Source of the DNA: CAZEJS01 sp964512645 | GTDB taxonomy: Bacteria > Actinomycetota > Geothermincolia > Fen-727 > Anoxymicrobiaceae | Direction: 5' to 3' | Assembly: GCA_964512645.1 (NCBI GenBank) | Contig: CAZEJS010000013.1 | Coordinates: forward strand, 9,275-73,274 | Length of the DNA: 64,000 bases | Part shown: positions 24,271 through 33,796 of the stretch, piece after piece | Layout of the letters: every line of letters begins with the position of its first letter | Numbering within the stretch: position 1 is the stretch's first letter | Program-made: the position numbers and the translations under genes | Notes under the pieces: model-generated | Told to the model about the DNA's origin: nothing | Database searches by the model: none | The model's input: only the letters and a program-made list of their open reading frames with translations

Positions 24271-25788
24271 CTACCCCTCTTCCCGGATGATAAGCCTGGA
24301 GATGCGGTCCGAGTGCGCCAGGATGAAGAAGTGAGGACCGCAGCAGGGCGCGACAGGGAAGATGGACGCGTCGCAGACGTACAGGCCGGGGTAGTTGAAC
24401 ACCTCTCCCCGGTGATCGACGACCCCTCCGCCCTGGTCGTCGGCCATCGCCGCGCCCCCGGTGGGGTGGACCGACCCGATGCCCTTCCACTTCCTGGTCC
24501 TGAGGATGCGCTCGGTCTTCCTCCTCCTGGCGGCCTCGTCTATCGGTCTGGCCACCGCGTCGATCTCCATCGTCACCAGCTTCTGGTCGATGGTCGCCCT
24601 GCGGTGGCATTCCTGTGAAGGATAATGGATGTCCACCACCGGGCCTGCGGGCCTGATCCGTCCGACGGGCTGCTCCCGGGAGAGGCTCAGGAACGGGATC
24701 ACCCTGTCCGTCAGCCGGTTGAGCGGCGGCGGCGGCCACGCCATCACCGAAGACCTGCAGGCGAAGAAATGGTACTCGAAGTCAAAGGTCTCGGACTCCG
24801 CCTCCATGTAGCGGAACAGGCATGTGCCCCGGGAATGGTCGAGCCTGTTGTGCCTGGCCATCCTGAAGCCGATGCGGTCGCCGTTGAACCCCCACTTGAA
24901 GCCCAGCCTGTCACTTATCAGGGGAAGCCCGCCGGGGGCGGCCTTCGACCGGAACAACAGCCTCATCGTGTTCAACGCCCCGGCGCTGACAATGACCCTG
25001 CGCCCCGAAACCGATGCGGAAGAGCCGTCCCTCAGGTCCCGGTACTCGACGACGTAACCGCCGTCTTTCCCACGGATGAGTTCCGCCTCCGAGAGCTCCC
25101 TGACCTCCCCGCCGCTCTTCAACACCTGCTGCAGGTAGGTTACGTCCATGCTGTTCTTGGCGCCCCTGTTGCACCCGGTAAGGCAGTCCGCCACGTACCG
25201 GCAGTTGTGCTGCAGGCACCCGAAGCTGTTGGTCCTGGTCTCCCCGCTGTCAGGCCCCCGCCCGTACCACATGCTAGTCGGCTGGGGAACGGCGGTCAAG
25301 TGCGGGATCTTCTCGCAGGCGGCCTCCACGCACTCCTGGTACCAGGTGGGCTCCGGCGCCACCGCCGGCTGCACGACCTCGGCCACGTTCCGGAAATAGG
25401 GCTCCATCTCCTCGGGGGTTATCTCCGCCGGGTAATGGTCGTATATGTCGCGGGGGGGTTTGTCGATGAAGCCGCCGATGAGGAGCGACCCCCCTCCGAC
25501 GCCGCTGGGGATGATCACGGTGTAGCCGTTGACGAAATAGAACTCGAACAGGCCCGCGCTCCGGTTGAGGTTGATGTATTTCTTGACCATCGGCATGCTT
25601 ACGCCGACCCCTCTGAAGGAGCGGAACCATTCGAGGTAGCCTTCCGGGAAAGGCCGCCTGCCCTGCGACAGCCCCCACCAGGTCCCGCGCTCCAGCACGC
25701 AGACGCTCGCTCCCGCGGCCGCCAGGTTGCCCGCGGCGGGAGAGCCGCCGCACCCGCTGCCGATGACCACCACGTCGAAATCGTTCAT
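24271..25788 (-). CDS. GMC-family FAD-dependent oxidoreductase
   Basis: A 505-residue flavoprotein from ATG 25788. The FAD dinucleotide motif is GSGCGGSPAAG (10-20). GGGSLLIGGFIDKPP is the second GMC signature, CLTGCNRGAKNSMDVTYL and VIVSAGALNTMRLLF are typical of cholesterol-oxidase-like and long-chain alcohol oxidase members, and the C-terminus has SVHPTGGAAMADD and a Cys-rich APCCGPHFF. It oxidises an alcohol, probably a sterol or lipid-like substrate. It is transcribed after the membrane protein gene at 25834. Confidence 0.88.
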   Translation of the reverse strand: MNDFDVVVIGSGCGGSPAAGNLAAAGASVCVLERGTWWGLSQGRRPFPEGYLEWFRSFRGVGVSMPMVKKYINLNRSAGLFEFYFVNGYTVIIPSGVGGGSLLIGGFIDKPPRDIYDHYPAEITPEEMEPYFRNVAEVVQPAVAPEPTWYQECVEAACEKIPHLTAVPQPTSMWYGRGPDSGETRTNSFGCLQHNCRYVADCLTGCNRGAKNSMDVTYLQQVLKSGGEVRELSEAELIRGKDGGYVVEYRDLRDGSSASVSGRRVIVSAGALNTMRLLFRSKAAPGGLPLISDRLGFKWGFNGDRIGFRMARHNRLDHSRGTCLFRYMEAESETFDFEYHFFACRSSVMAWPPPPLNRLTDRVIPFLSLSREQPVGRIRPAGPVVDIHYPSQECHRRATIDQKLVTMEIDAVARPIDEAARRRKTERILRTRKWKGIGSVHPTGGAAMADDQGGGVVDHRGEVFNYPGLYVCDASIFPVAPCCGPHFFILAHSDRISRLIIREEG

Positions 25789-25833
25789 CTCCACCTCGCA
25801 CGGCTCGCGGTGGGCGCCGCTACGTGGGAGCCC

Positions 25834-26259
25834 TCATTCCGAGGGATCCCGGCCCCCCAGCAGGTAGCCCCAGGGCACGGCCCAGATATCGCCCGCTATC
25901 ATCGCCGCGTAACCGGAGACCAGCAGGGCGGACGAGCGCATGTCCAGCTCGCCGCGCCTGGCCATCACCGCCACCACACCGGCCATCCAGGTCACCTTGT
26001 AGAGGAACTGGAGCAGAAGGATGGGCGACCACTTCACCGGGTCCTTCAACCCCAGCAGGGACAGGGTGCCGAAGGCGAAGTAAACCGAGCCGCTGATGCC
26101 CATGATGAATCTGTCCTGCTCTTTCCAGCGAAGCGTCTTCCGCGTCCACTCCGGGAACAGCACGATCGCCAGCCCCAGTGGAATGGCCGAGAGCGCGGTG
26201 AACCAGTACTGGAACTTGAGCCCTTTCATCTTGAGGTCGCTGATCTGGTCGCCGCCCAT
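25834..26259 (-). CDS. Four-span membrane protein of unknown function
   Basis: A 141-residue protein from ATG 26259 behind GGAGGTG. Four hydrophobic spans are visible, with WFTALSAIPLGLAIVLFPEW first and IAGDIWAVPWGYLLGG last. No catalytic motif is evident. It lies 45 bases upstream of the GMC gene in the same direction and may be a membrane partner of it. Confidence 0.75.
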   Translation of the reverse strand: MGGDQISDLKMKGLKFQYWFTALSAIPLGLAIVLFPEWTRKTLRWKEQDRFIMGISGSVYFAFGTLSLLGLKDPVKWSPILLLQFLYKVTWMAGVVAVMARRGELDMRSSALLVSGYAAMIAGDIWAVPWGYLLGGRDPSE

Positions 26260-26399
26260 CACGCACCTCCGTATTCTTCGCCCTCCCGGGCGGGACGTCG
26301 CGCGGCCGCAACGCCGCGAGCCTCCCGGGGCCTCCACGTTTCACCTTCGCACAGTACACTGAACGAAACCGGGCCCGGACGCAACACCCCCGGGGCCGC

Positions 26400-27935
26400 T
26401 CAGTCCCCGTGTACCGGGCCCCCCGCTTTGATGCTCGTGCTCCCGGACAGGAGCTGCGCGCTCATGGTTGCGTGCTCGGCGATAACGATCGAGACCGGCT
26501 CCCTGGACTCGGAGCAGGTTCCGACTGGCTGCTGCATGGCCAGGGGGACGAGCACCTCCCCGTCGGCCGGCGGCACAAAGCGCTCGTCCACGTCCAACTG
26601 GACGTTGCAGCGCAACGGGTCCTGGTTGCCGAAGAAGAAATCCTTGAAGCGGGCCCTTTCCTGTTCGGTGATCCTGTCGGTCCAGTCGGCGATATCGGCG
26701 GCGGTGGGGTCCACCGGGACCCAGCCGTAGTTGGGCAGGAAGAACTCGCCCCAGAAATGCCCCGCGAACTGACCGGTGAACAACTGCCAGCCCCCGGTGG
26801 TCCGGGCCGGTATCCCCAGCGAGCGGCACAGGGCGCTGAAGTACATGCTCTGCGCGCCGCAGTCGCCCCTCTTGAGCTTGTGGACGTAGACCGATTCGCG
26901 CTGGCCCCGGGGCCAGACCGCCGCGTGGGGCATCAGGCTGTACTTGATGTTCTCGAGGATGTAGTCGTACAGCTTCCTGGCCTGTAGATAGGGGTTCTTC
27001 TCGGCGCCGACGACCTTCTTCGCGGTGGCGCGGATGCCCGGGGTGATGCAGGTGTTGCCGTAGGACCTGGTGTACTGCTTGTACAGCGCGCTCGACCTGT
27101 CGTACGACCCCACGTTGTCCGGGTCCACCTTGAAGTTCTCCTGGTAGTGGGTGAACTGGAACTGCACGGTGATCTTCAGGTCGCTCTCCAGCCGGTCCAG
27201 CGGGACCTCGCAGTAAGCGTCGGACAGGTCTCCGGAGAGGGAGGCGGGCTGTTTCAGCCAGGTGTCCGGCGTGACCGACAGCAGCGTCACCGCGTCCTGC
27301 GAAGCCGTCTTCACCGGGAGAGGGAACCACAGCTTGAGGAGCCCCGTCTCCGGCAGTTCGCCCCGCGGTATGTCCACCGTCTCGGTGCCCAGCCAGGTCA
27401 TCGGGTTGGAGTACGGCTGCCAGGGGACGGTCTGCTGCTCGATATAAGGCTGGAAGCTCTTCACCAGGTCCGCAATGCTCTGCGATTTCTCGGTGTTCTG
27501 ATAGGCGATGTCGAAGTGGCGCGTTGCGATGTTCTCGGCCGCCTGGTTGAAGTAGTGCACCTTCCCGTCCCAGGTCTTGCGCTCCACCTCGCCGCCGGTT
27601 ATCCATTTTTCCCGCTCCGCCTTCGGGACCTGCGGGTACATCTCGGCGAGCTTCGCGCGCAGGTCCCGCGCGAGATCGGGGTAAGAGAACGTGACGAGCA
27701 TCAGGCTCTGGGCCCGGTCGCGGCACCCGGCCGCCAGTGCCGGCTTGCCCTCCTTGATGTAGAGCCCTCGCGCCTTCTCGTACTCCTTGATGGCGCGGGT
27801 GTACAAGGCCTTCTGCTGCAGGTCCTTCGCCCTGTTGTAAGCCCGCTGTGCCGGCGTCTCGCCGCAGCCCGCCAGCCCCGGCAGCAGGAGGGCCGTTGTA
27901 AGCAGTACCGCCAGCAGGCACCGGGCCTTCTTCAT
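26400..27935 (-). CDS. Transglutaminase-like lipoprotein
   Basis: A 511-residue protein starting at ATG 27935 (GAGGAAAGGAAA upstream). The signal ends in a lipobox with C24 (LPGLAGC). Residues 25-120 are helical with a TPR-like look. A transglutaminase/papain-like core carries C359 (KRGDCGAQSMYFSALCRSLGIP), the histidine in GHFWGEFF and the aspartate in VPVDPTAADIADW. The family contains peptidases and amidases on the outer face of the membrane. Its substrate is unknown. Confidence 0.85.
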   Translation of the reverse strand: MKKARCLLAVLLTTALLLPGLAGCGETPAQRAYNRAKDLQQKALYTRAIKEYEKARGLYIKEGKPALAAGCRDRAQSLMLVTFSYPDLARDLRAKLAEMYPQVPKAEREKWITGGEVERKTWDGKVHYFNQAAENIATRHFDIAYQNTEKSQSIADLVKSFQPYIEQQTVPWQPYSNPMTWLGTETVDIPRGELPETGLLKLWFPLPVKTASQDAVTLLSVTPDTWLKQPASLSGDLSDAYCEVPLDRLESDLKITVQFQFTHYQENFKVDPDNVGSYDRSSALYKQYTRSYGNTCITPGIRATAKKVVGAEKNPYLQARKLYDYILENIKYSLMPHAAVWPRGQRESVYVHKLKRGDCGAQSMYFSALCRSLGIPARTTGGWQLFTGQFAGHFWGEFFLPNYGWVPVDPTAADIADWTDRITEQERARFKDFFFGNQDPLRCNVQLDVDERFVPPADGEVLVPLAMQQPVGTCSESREPVSIVIAEHATMSAQLLSGSTSIKAGGPVHGD

Positions 27936-28036
27936 GATGATTTCCTTTCCTCGATGCACCGTTGACACACGCGGCGGTGCTGCAGGACCGGCCTCCTTCC
28001 GGGCGCCGCGCCCGCGTTGGCGAGCCCGGGAGGCGC

Positions 28037-28064
28037 TTGTTCCGCCGCTTTTTGCAATTATACT
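28037..28064 (+). promoter_or_regulatory. Possible promoter upstream of the solute-binding lipoprotein gene
   Basis: TTGTTC (28037-28042), 16 bases, TATACT (28059-28064), within the 292-base divergent spacer between the transglutaminase-like and solute-binding genes. No other feature is seen in this spacer. Confidence 0.35.
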
Positions 28065-28227
28065 CCCGGGCCGGGGCCGCTCAACGGGAGAAGGCCGGTT
28101 TTCCAATCAACCCAACCGCCGGTCGCTCCGGGCCGGCGCGGCGGGGATCGCGTCTAAAGCACCTCTCCATCAATGCCGATATATGCAAACGGCCTGGCCC
28201 GGATGACGACGCGACGAAGGAGAGCGG

Positions 28228-29010
28228 ATGACCGGGAGCGACGGACCCGTGAAGGCCCTGCTGGCCCTGCTGCTCGCCGCGGCGGTAGCGACCTCCGGGG
28301 CGGCCTGCGGCGGCGGGAGCCGCACGAAGAACACGGGGAGGCTCACGGTCGGCACGATGAAAGACGCCAGGCCTTTCGAATTCGAGAAGTCGGGCAGGAT
28401 GACCGGTTTTGATGTGGAGCTGGCGGCAGCCCTGGCGAAGCGGATGGGCCTCCGGCTCGAGATAGTCACCGACCCCTGGAACAGCCTGACGGCCAATTTG
28501 GAAGCCGGCAAGTACGACATGGTGATGGCCGCGACCACCATTACCTTCGAGCGGCGGCGGGCCCTGGACTTCTCCGACCCTTACTTCGAGACCGACCAGG
28601 CCATCTCGGTTATGCGGACCTCGTCCATCCGCAGCGGCGGCGACCTTTCGGGAAAGACGGTCGGCGTCCTCAACAGCTCCACCCCGCAATACGCCGCGGA
28701 AAAAATACCCGGCCTCAGGGCCATCGTGAAGTACGACGCCGTGCCGGACGTGTTCGAGGCCCTCCAGAACGGCAGGGTCGATGCCACGATAATGGACTGC
28801 TCGATAGCCGAGCGTTACGCCCGAGAGACCGGGAACCAGCGGGTGATAGCAACGATCGTGACCGAAGAGGAGTACGGCATCGTTTTCCGGAAGGGGAGCG
28901 CCGGAATGGAGAAGCGGGTGAACTCCGCGCTCGGCCGGATGAAGCGAGACGGGACGTATCGCCGGCTGCACGACAAGTGGTTCGGGAACGAACACCGGAC
29001 GGGAGGATGA
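28228..29010 (+). CDS. ABC-type amino-acid solute-binding lipoprotein
   Basis: A 260-residue protein with GAAGGAG before ATG 28228. The lipobox cysteine is C27. The SBP family 3 signature follows: GTMKDARPFEFEKSGRMTGFDVELAAALAKRMG, seen as successive pieces, then TITFERRRALDFSDPYFETDQAI. It binds a polar amino acid or similar ligand outside the membrane. No permease or ATPase gene is adjacent, so it is an orphan here or a sensor-type binding protein. Confidence 0.9.
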   Translation: MTGSDGPVKALLALLLAAAVATSGAACGGGSRTKNTGRLTVGTMKDARPFEFEKSGRMTGFDVELAAALAKRMGLRLEIVTDPWNSLTANLEAGKYDMVMAATTITFERRRALDFSDPYFETDQAISVMRTSSIRSGGDLSGKTVGVLNSSTPQYAAEKIPGLRAIVKYDAVPDVFEALQNGRVDATIMDCSIAERYARETGNQRVIATIVTEEEYGIVFRKGSAGMEKRVNSALGRMKRDGTYRRLHDKWFGNEHRTGG

Positions 29011-29015
29011 CTGCG

Positions 29016-29657
29016 ATGGATGGCCTTGCCCGCTGCGCCAGGAAAACCGGAGGACGAAGGGCGCCGGCCCTGCTCCTTGCCGTGCTGATGGCGGCAAGCC
29101 TGGGGACCAGTGCCCTGCGTCCGTTGGCGGCGGTAGCGGAACCGGCCCCTGCGGGCAGTTCCGTTCGTTCGTTCTTCGCGGCGCTGCACTCGTTTCTCGG
29201 CGGCGCAACGTACCTCCGCTTCGAGTCCAAAGCGCGAGAGGATATGGCCCTGGCGCAGGCCAACCTCGCCAACGCCCGGGACCTCGTGTCCGTGGCGGAG
29301 GCGTTGGGAACGAGCCTGTCGGGCGTGTCTCCAACGCTTCTCGACACTTTCCTCGCGGGCTTCGGGAGGAATGATGGCGCCGCGGCGCTGGCCGGGGGCG
29401 TCGAGCAGCTCCGGCAGCAGTTCTCCGCGCTGATGGAGGCGCGCGCCTGGGAAATGACAACGCTGCAGAGCGGAGGGGACCCGACGATCGTGGCAGGTCC
29501 CGCGGCCCCCGGCGCGCGGCTGTGCCGGATCGAGGCGGGCGCCGCCGGTTCCATCAACGCCTTCGTGAAGAAGTGGTCGGTTGTCGCGGGAGGTTTCGAC
29601 CCGGACCGCATTCCGCTTGGGCTCTTCACTTTCGTGAACTGCCGTAAGGGAACCTGA
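29016..29657 (+). CDS. Secreted protein of unknown function
   Basis: ATG 29016 lies 9 bases after GGGAGG; ATG 29007 overlaps the previous stop but is too close to that site. The 213-residue protein has a signal peptide (APALLLAVLMAASLGTSALRPLAAVAE) and then helical, Ala/Leu-rich sequence with FLGGATYLRFESKAREDMAL. I recognise no family. It is co-transcribed with the solute-binding lipoprotein. Confidence 0.65.
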   Translation: MDGLARCARKTGGRRAPALLLAVLMAASLGTSALRPLAAVAEPAPAGSSVRSFFAALHSFLGGATYLRFESKAREDMALAQANLANARDLVSVAEALGTSLSGVSPTLLDTFLAGFGRNDGAAALAGGVEQLRQQFSALMEARAWEMTTLQSGGDPTIVAGPAAPGARLCRIEAGAAGSINAFVKKWSVVAGGFDPDRIPLGLFTFVNCRKGT

Positions 29658-29661
29658 AAGG

Positions 29662-29690
29662 CCCGGCTCGGGGCCGGAGCGGCCGGGTTT
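29662..29690 (+). terminator. Probable terminator after the secreted protein gene
   Basis: CCCGGC (29662-29667) and GCCGGG (29682-29687) pair around a GC-rich loop and are followed by TTT. The T-run is short, so the call is moderate. Confidence 0.4.
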
Positions 29691-29694
29691 GATG

Positions 29695-29712
29695 AAAAAC
29701 CCGCTATGCGGG
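29695..29712 (-). terminator. Compact terminator overlapping the metallophosphoesterase stop codon
   Basis: On the minus strand CCCGC-ATA-GCGGG is followed directly by TTTTT. The stop codon TAG (29706-29704) lies inside the hairpin, an economical arrangement. Confidence 0.55.
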
Positions 29713-30786
29713 CTCCTGCCTTTTCTTCCCTCTCAAGGCGAAAGCCGCGAGCGCCGCGATCACCGCACCGAGGGGAATTGCCAGCCAGAAATAGTGGACC
29801 GCTGAGTAGGTGTAGATGTAGACCCAGGGCTCCTCGATGTACTGGTAGTGGAAGTGGAGTCCCTTCTGGGCGATGGGCATGAGCTCGAACTGCCCGTGTT
29901 CCCCATCGACGGTCACCGCTATGTAATGGTACATGCCTCTGTACTGCTCCACGTCCCAGAGCCTTCCGCCGCCGCCGCCGGTCACGATGTAGTGGACGTC
30001 CCCGGGCCATATGTCGTAATCGAACGTGTGGCAGTGCGAACTGAACACCAGCTTCACCTTGTTCTCGATACAGACCTGCTTGAACTCCTCGGCGCTGGCC
30101 CTGTCGGCGAGGAAGTAGTTCATGGGCAGGTTCAGGTCCCGCCGGCCGCGGAACGTCGGGACGTGCATGAATACGAAGACGTTCGGGTGGTCACCGGCGT
30201 TCTTCTGCAGCTCGCTCCTGAACCATTTCATCTGCTTGTCGCCGATGCTCCGCTCCTCCGCGTCGTCCAGCATGATGAACAGGCACTTGCCGACGGTGAA
30301 AGAGTAGTACCGGGGACCGTAGACCTTCTCGTAGTTCGCGTAGCCGCCTGCGGCGATGTCGTGGTTGCCGACGTTGACCAGGACCGGGGTCTTCATCCCG
30401 GACACCTGGTTTATAAAGAGGCGAGCCTTGAGGTTTCCCGAGTCAATGGCCATGTCGCCGTTGTCGATGGCGAACAGGTAGCGGCCCTTCTCGACGTCCT
30501 TCCTGAGACGGTCGAAAGCCAGCGTCGAGTTGTGTGTGTCGCCGAAGACGGCGAACTTGAACCTGGTCGTCGCGCGGTCGATCCTGGCAAGCTGCCCGCG
30601 GTTCCAGCCTGTGGGCGCCTCGGCGACCATCCACGTCGCGTGCACCTTGACGGCGGCAAGGAAGATGAAGACGAGCGAGAGCGCGACCGCGATGACGGCC
30701 GGAAGCCTCCGCACCTTGCGCTCATCTTTCCCGCCGGCGCCGCTCGGCTCTCTCTCCTCCTGTCGCATGATATGTGAGACTATCAT
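29704..30786 (-). CDS. Membrane-anchored metallophosphoesterase
   Basis: A 360-residue protein from ATG 30786 (CGAGG upstream). An N-terminal span (LPAVIAVALSLVFIFLAAV) and a C-terminal span (FWLAIPLGAVIAALAAFAL) bracket a calcineurin-like domain placed outside the membrane. Metal ligands are in FAVFGDTHNS, IDNGDMAI, GNHDIAAGG, FVFMHVPTF and FSSHCHTF, where the usual GHxH reads SHCH. A phosphomonoesterase or diesterase is likely; the substrate is unknown. Confidence 0.85.
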   Translation of the reverse strand: MIVSHIMRQEEREPSGAGGKDERKVRRLPAVIAVALSLVFIFLAAVKVHATWMVAEAPTGWNRGQLARIDRATTRFKFAVFGDTHNSTLAFDRLRKDVEKGRYLFAIDNGDMAIDSGNLKARLFINQVSGMKTPVLVNVGNHDIAAGGYANYEKVYGPRYYSFTVGKCLFIMLDDAEERSIGDKQMKWFRSELQKNAGDHPNVFVFMHVPTFRGRRDLNLPMNYFLADRASAEEFKQVCIENKVKLVFSSHCHTFDYDIWPGDVHYIVTGGGGGRLWDVEQYRGMYHYIAVTVDGEHGQFELMPIAQKGLHFHYQYIEEPWVYIYTYSAVHYFWLAIPLGAVIAALAAFALRGKKRQEPA

Positions 30787-30817
30787 CAGTGCCTCGAAGG
30801 TTCCACGGAGGTATCGC

Positions 30818-31375
30818 ATGAGGAGGAGCATAGCGCTGGGGCTGGCCCTGCTCTGCGCCGCGGCGTTTTTCGCCGGGTGCGGGGACTACGGTGACACGGG
30901 CGCCGCCGCGAAGCTTCTGAGGAAGGGAAACAGGCAGTACGACGCGCTGTCCGCCGGCTTCCTCGATCTCGCGGACCAACTGGAGAAGTTCTTCGTGGGA
31001 CACGCATGGGGAGCCATCACCGATCCCGGGGAGATCGAGCGCCGGATGAATTCGTACAGCGATACGCTCGACCGGCTTCTCAACCAGGCCGGAGAGGCGG
31101 AGAAGACGTACCGGAAAGTGCTCGCCTTGGCGATGGTCCCCCGTCACAAGGATTACGCGCGCAAGAGGCTGCAGATGCTCGGCCAGATCAACAAGACCCG
31201 CGACGTGGTCGGCCGGACTTTTCCGGTTATTACCGATGGGCTGGAGGCGGGCAGGCCCGCGGACTCCAACGCCCTGGAGGGCGCCAAGCGTGAGCTCATC
31301 GGCATCGAGATGGAACTCTCCTTCATGGAGGCAGAAGCCAAGGAGATCGCGAGGGATCATCATGTCACCCGTTAA
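30818..31375 (+). CDS. Putative helical lipoprotein of unknown function
   Basis: A 185-residue protein behind GGAGGT. Lipobox C21 (FFAGCGDYG). The rest is predicted helical, with LLRKGNRQYDALSAGFLDLADQLEKFF in pieces and several charged helices. No family is recognised. It diverges from the metallophosphoesterase and precedes the C45 hydrolase by 37 bases. Confidence 0.7.
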   Translation: MRRSIALGLALLCAAAFFAGCGDYGDTGAAAKLLRKGNRQYDALSAGFLDLADQLEKFFVGHAWGAITDPGEIERRMNSYSDTLDRLLNQAGEAEKTYRKVLALAMVPRHKDYARKRLQMLGQINKTRDVVGRTFPVITDGLEAGRPADSNALEGAKRELIGIEMELSFMEAEAKEIARDHHVTR

Positions 31376-31412
31376 CGCCCGGTGCGGCACAACCCCTCGA
31401 AAGGAGCGAAAT

Positions 31413-32852
31413 GTGACTTCTACCCGCTTCGGCAGGACTGTCCTGTGCCTCCTGCTCGTCTGCGCGACGGCTGTCGCCGCCTCTTCGTGCGGCCCTGTCG
31501 AGGTACGGCCGGCGAAACCGGCCGCAAGGTCGCTGAAGACCGAGGGGAGCGGCTACCGCTTCGAGAGCGATGGCTGGACGTACCTGCACGTGGAAGGGAG
31601 CCCTTACGAGATGGGGTTTCAGCAGGGCAAGCTCATGGCGGGCGACATGGACGAGGTCCGCAAGACCTCCACCCACGTCTTCTACCACAACTCGGACCTG
31701 CGCTGGCCGCACCTGGCCGCCGCGGCGGAGAAGCTGTTCGCGGGGAAGCTCGGGCCGGACCTGGAGCAGGAGATACGGGGCATCTCCGAAGGGGCGAAGG
31801 CCGCCGGGGTGGACTTTCCCCTGGCGGACGTGCTCGCGCTCAACGGGATGATAGAGCTTACGGGTTACTGGTGGCCCAACGTGGCATCGGGCAAGCTGCC
31901 CGACGTGGACGCGCCGACGAGATGCAGCGCCTTCCTGGCGACCGGCGCCTATACCAGCGACGGAAAGCCGGTGATGGCCCACAACACGTGGTCGACGTAC
32001 GCGGATGCCCAGTTCTTCAACTTGATAACCGACATGGCGCCGGACAGGGGTCACCGCATCCTCATGCAGAGTTCTCCGGGCCTCGTCCACAGCGCCTCGG
32101 ATTTCTTCGTCACCGACGCGCCCCTGATGGGCACCGAAACGACCATATCCGGCATAGAGACCTTCGACCCCGAAGGAACCCCGGAGTTCGTACGGGCGCG
32201 CAGGGCGATGCAGTTCGCCGACTCCCCCGATGATTTCGTGAGGATAATGAGGGAGGGAAACAACGGGGGTTACGCAAACTCGTGGCTGCTTGCCAACGCA
32301 AAGACCGGCGAGATAGTGCGGTTCGAGCAGGGCCTGGAACACGATGCGGTAGAGCGCACCGGAAGCGGTTACTTCGTCGGATTCAACGGGCCTTCGGACC
32401 CGGACCTCAGGAACCTGGAGACAAGCGGCAGCGGCTACTTCAACCTCAAGGACTCCACCTGCGCCCGTCGCGTGAGGCTCGAACACCTGATGAAAGAGCA
32501 CAAGGGGCGGATCGACCTCCCCGCGGCCCGGGCCATCATCGCGGACCATTACGACGAGTACACCAGGGAGTACGAGCCGGGCGCGCGCACCGTCGAGGGG
32601 CGGGGCGACCTGGACGCGCGGGAGTACACCTCCGGGAGCCCGTACAACCCGGCGGGGGCCGTCGACGGCAAAGCCATGGACGCCGCCGGCGCGCTGAAGA
32701 TGTCTTTCCAGGCCCGCTGGGGCAGCTCCAGCGGCATGCCGTTCGACGCGGGCGAGTTCCTGGACAAGAACCCGCAGTATGCGTTCCTGAAAGGATACCT
32801 GCGGGACCGCCCGCCCAGGCCCTGGGTCTCTTTTCGGGCGGGGATGAAGTGA
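31413..32852 (+). CDS. C45-type autoproteolytic acyltransferase/hydrolase lipoprotein
   Basis: A 479-residue protein from GTG 31413 behind AAGGAGCG. Signal with lipobox C26 (AASSC). YLHVEGSPYEMGFQQGKLM and EIRGISEGAKAAGVDFPLADVLALN in pieces precede the catalytic segment DAPTRCSAFLATG (C171), as in the acyl-CoA:6-aminopenicillanic-acid acyltransferase (C45) and phospholipase-B-like N-terminal-nucleophile families. GKPVMAHNTWSTYADAQF follows. Self-cleavage before C171 is expected. It probably hydrolyses an amide or ester outside the cell. Confidence 0.85.
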   Translation: MTSTRFGRTVLCLLLVCATAVAASSCGPVEVRPAKPAARSLKTEGSGYRFESDGWTYLHVEGSPYEMGFQQGKLMAGDMDEVRKTSTHVFYHNSDLRWPHLAAAAEKLFAGKLGPDLEQEIRGISEGAKAAGVDFPLADVLALNGMIELTGYWWPNVASGKLPDVDAPTRCSAFLATGAYTSDGKPVMAHNTWSTYADAQFFNLITDMAPDRGHRILMQSSPGLVHSASDFFVTDAPLMGTETTISGIETFDPEGTPEFVRARRAMQFADSPDDFVRIMREGNNGGYANSWLLANAKTGEIVRFEQGLEHDAVERTGSGYFVGFNGPSDPDLRNLETSGSGYFNLKDSTCARRVRLEHLMKEHKGRIDLPAARAIIADHYDEYTREYEPGARTVEGRGDLDAREYTSGSPYNPAGAVDGKAMDAAGALKMSFQARWGSSSGMPFDAGEFLDKNPQYAFLKGYLRDRPPRPWVSFRAGMK

Positions 32853-32922
32853 CCCGGCGCCGGCAAGGCCATGCCGGTGATGAAGCCGGGCAGACGGGTC
32901 GGTGCGAATAAGGAGGGTGACT

Positions 32923-33723
32923 TTGGGATTTATCCAGCGCGCAGCGTACGACCACCTGCTGTTTCTGCTGCGGTTCAAGGACCACCTGGCCAGGAGGAGC
33001 AACAACAGGGTGCTCGCGGCTATCGGGAGGCGGTTCGTGGACCCGTCGGAGATCAGCCTTACCTGCATTCCCGTCAACGAGGAGATCGCTCTCCCTCCCA
33101 GCACCGTCGCGCCCGTAGGGGTGGTCGAGCATTTTCTCCGATCCGCCTCATACCACGTCTCGATGACCAAGTGCCCCTGCCGTGCGGAGATGAAGTGCGA
33201 GGACTATCCCAGGGATTTCGGCTGCACGTTCATCGGGGAGGGGGCACGGCAGATCGATCCCCACCTGGGAACGCGCATCAGCAGGGAAGAAGCCCTGGCG
33301 AAACTCGAGGAGTCCAACAGGATGGGACTGGTCACCACCCTGGGCAGGTTCAAGGGCGACGCCCTCGCCCTCGGGGTCAAAGACGACACGAGGCTGATGA
33401 CGATCTGCCACTGCTGCCCCTGCTGCTGCCTCACCACCAGCATCCACCTGGCCAGCCCGGAGCTCAGGGACACCATCGTGAAGCTCGAGGGGGTCACCGT
33501 CCACGTGGGCGAGGGATGCACGGGCTGCGGGCAGTGCGTCGAGGCCTGCATCTTCCACCAGATAGAGATAATTGACGGCGCGGCGGTCATCGGGGAGGAA
33601 TGCAAGGGCTGCGGGCGCTGCGTCGGGGCGTGCAAATCCGGCGTCATTAAGATAGAGGTGGAGAACCCGCGATACGTCGAGGAGTCCATCGAGCGGATAA
33701 GCTCCTACGTGGACGTCACCTGA
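32923..33723 (+). CDS. Cysteine-rich 4Fe-4S protein with CHCCPCCC motif
   Basis: A 266-residue protein; TTG 32923 lies 7 bases after AAGGAGG. The middle has KCPCRAEMKC and a dense CHCCPCCCLTT. The C-terminus is a two-cluster ferredoxin: CTGCGQCVEACIF and CKGCGRCVGACKSG. Proteins with this CHCCPCCC pattern occur in anaerobes and archaea as 4Fe-4S binding proteins of unknown role. The next gene encodes a Cys-rich membrane protein on the same strand, perhaps its partner. Confidence 0.82.
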   Translation: MGFIQRAAYDHLLFLLRFKDHLARRSNNRVLAAIGRRFVDPSEISLTCIPVNEEIALPPSTVAPVGVVEHFLRSASYHVSMTKCPCRAEMKCEDYPRDFGCTFIGEGARQIDPHLGTRISREEALAKLEESNRMGLVTTLGRFKGDALALGVKDDTRLMTICHCCPCCCLTTSIHLASPELRDTIVKLEGVTVHVGEGCTGCGQCVEACIFHQIEIIDGAAVIGEECKGCGRCVGACKSGVIKIEVENPRYVEESIERISSYVDVT

Positions 33724-33796
33724 CCGTCGGGCGGGCGGAACCCCCGCGGAGCCCGGTGTGCTAGAGTTGTTTCCTGGAGGACTACAAGGAGGCATT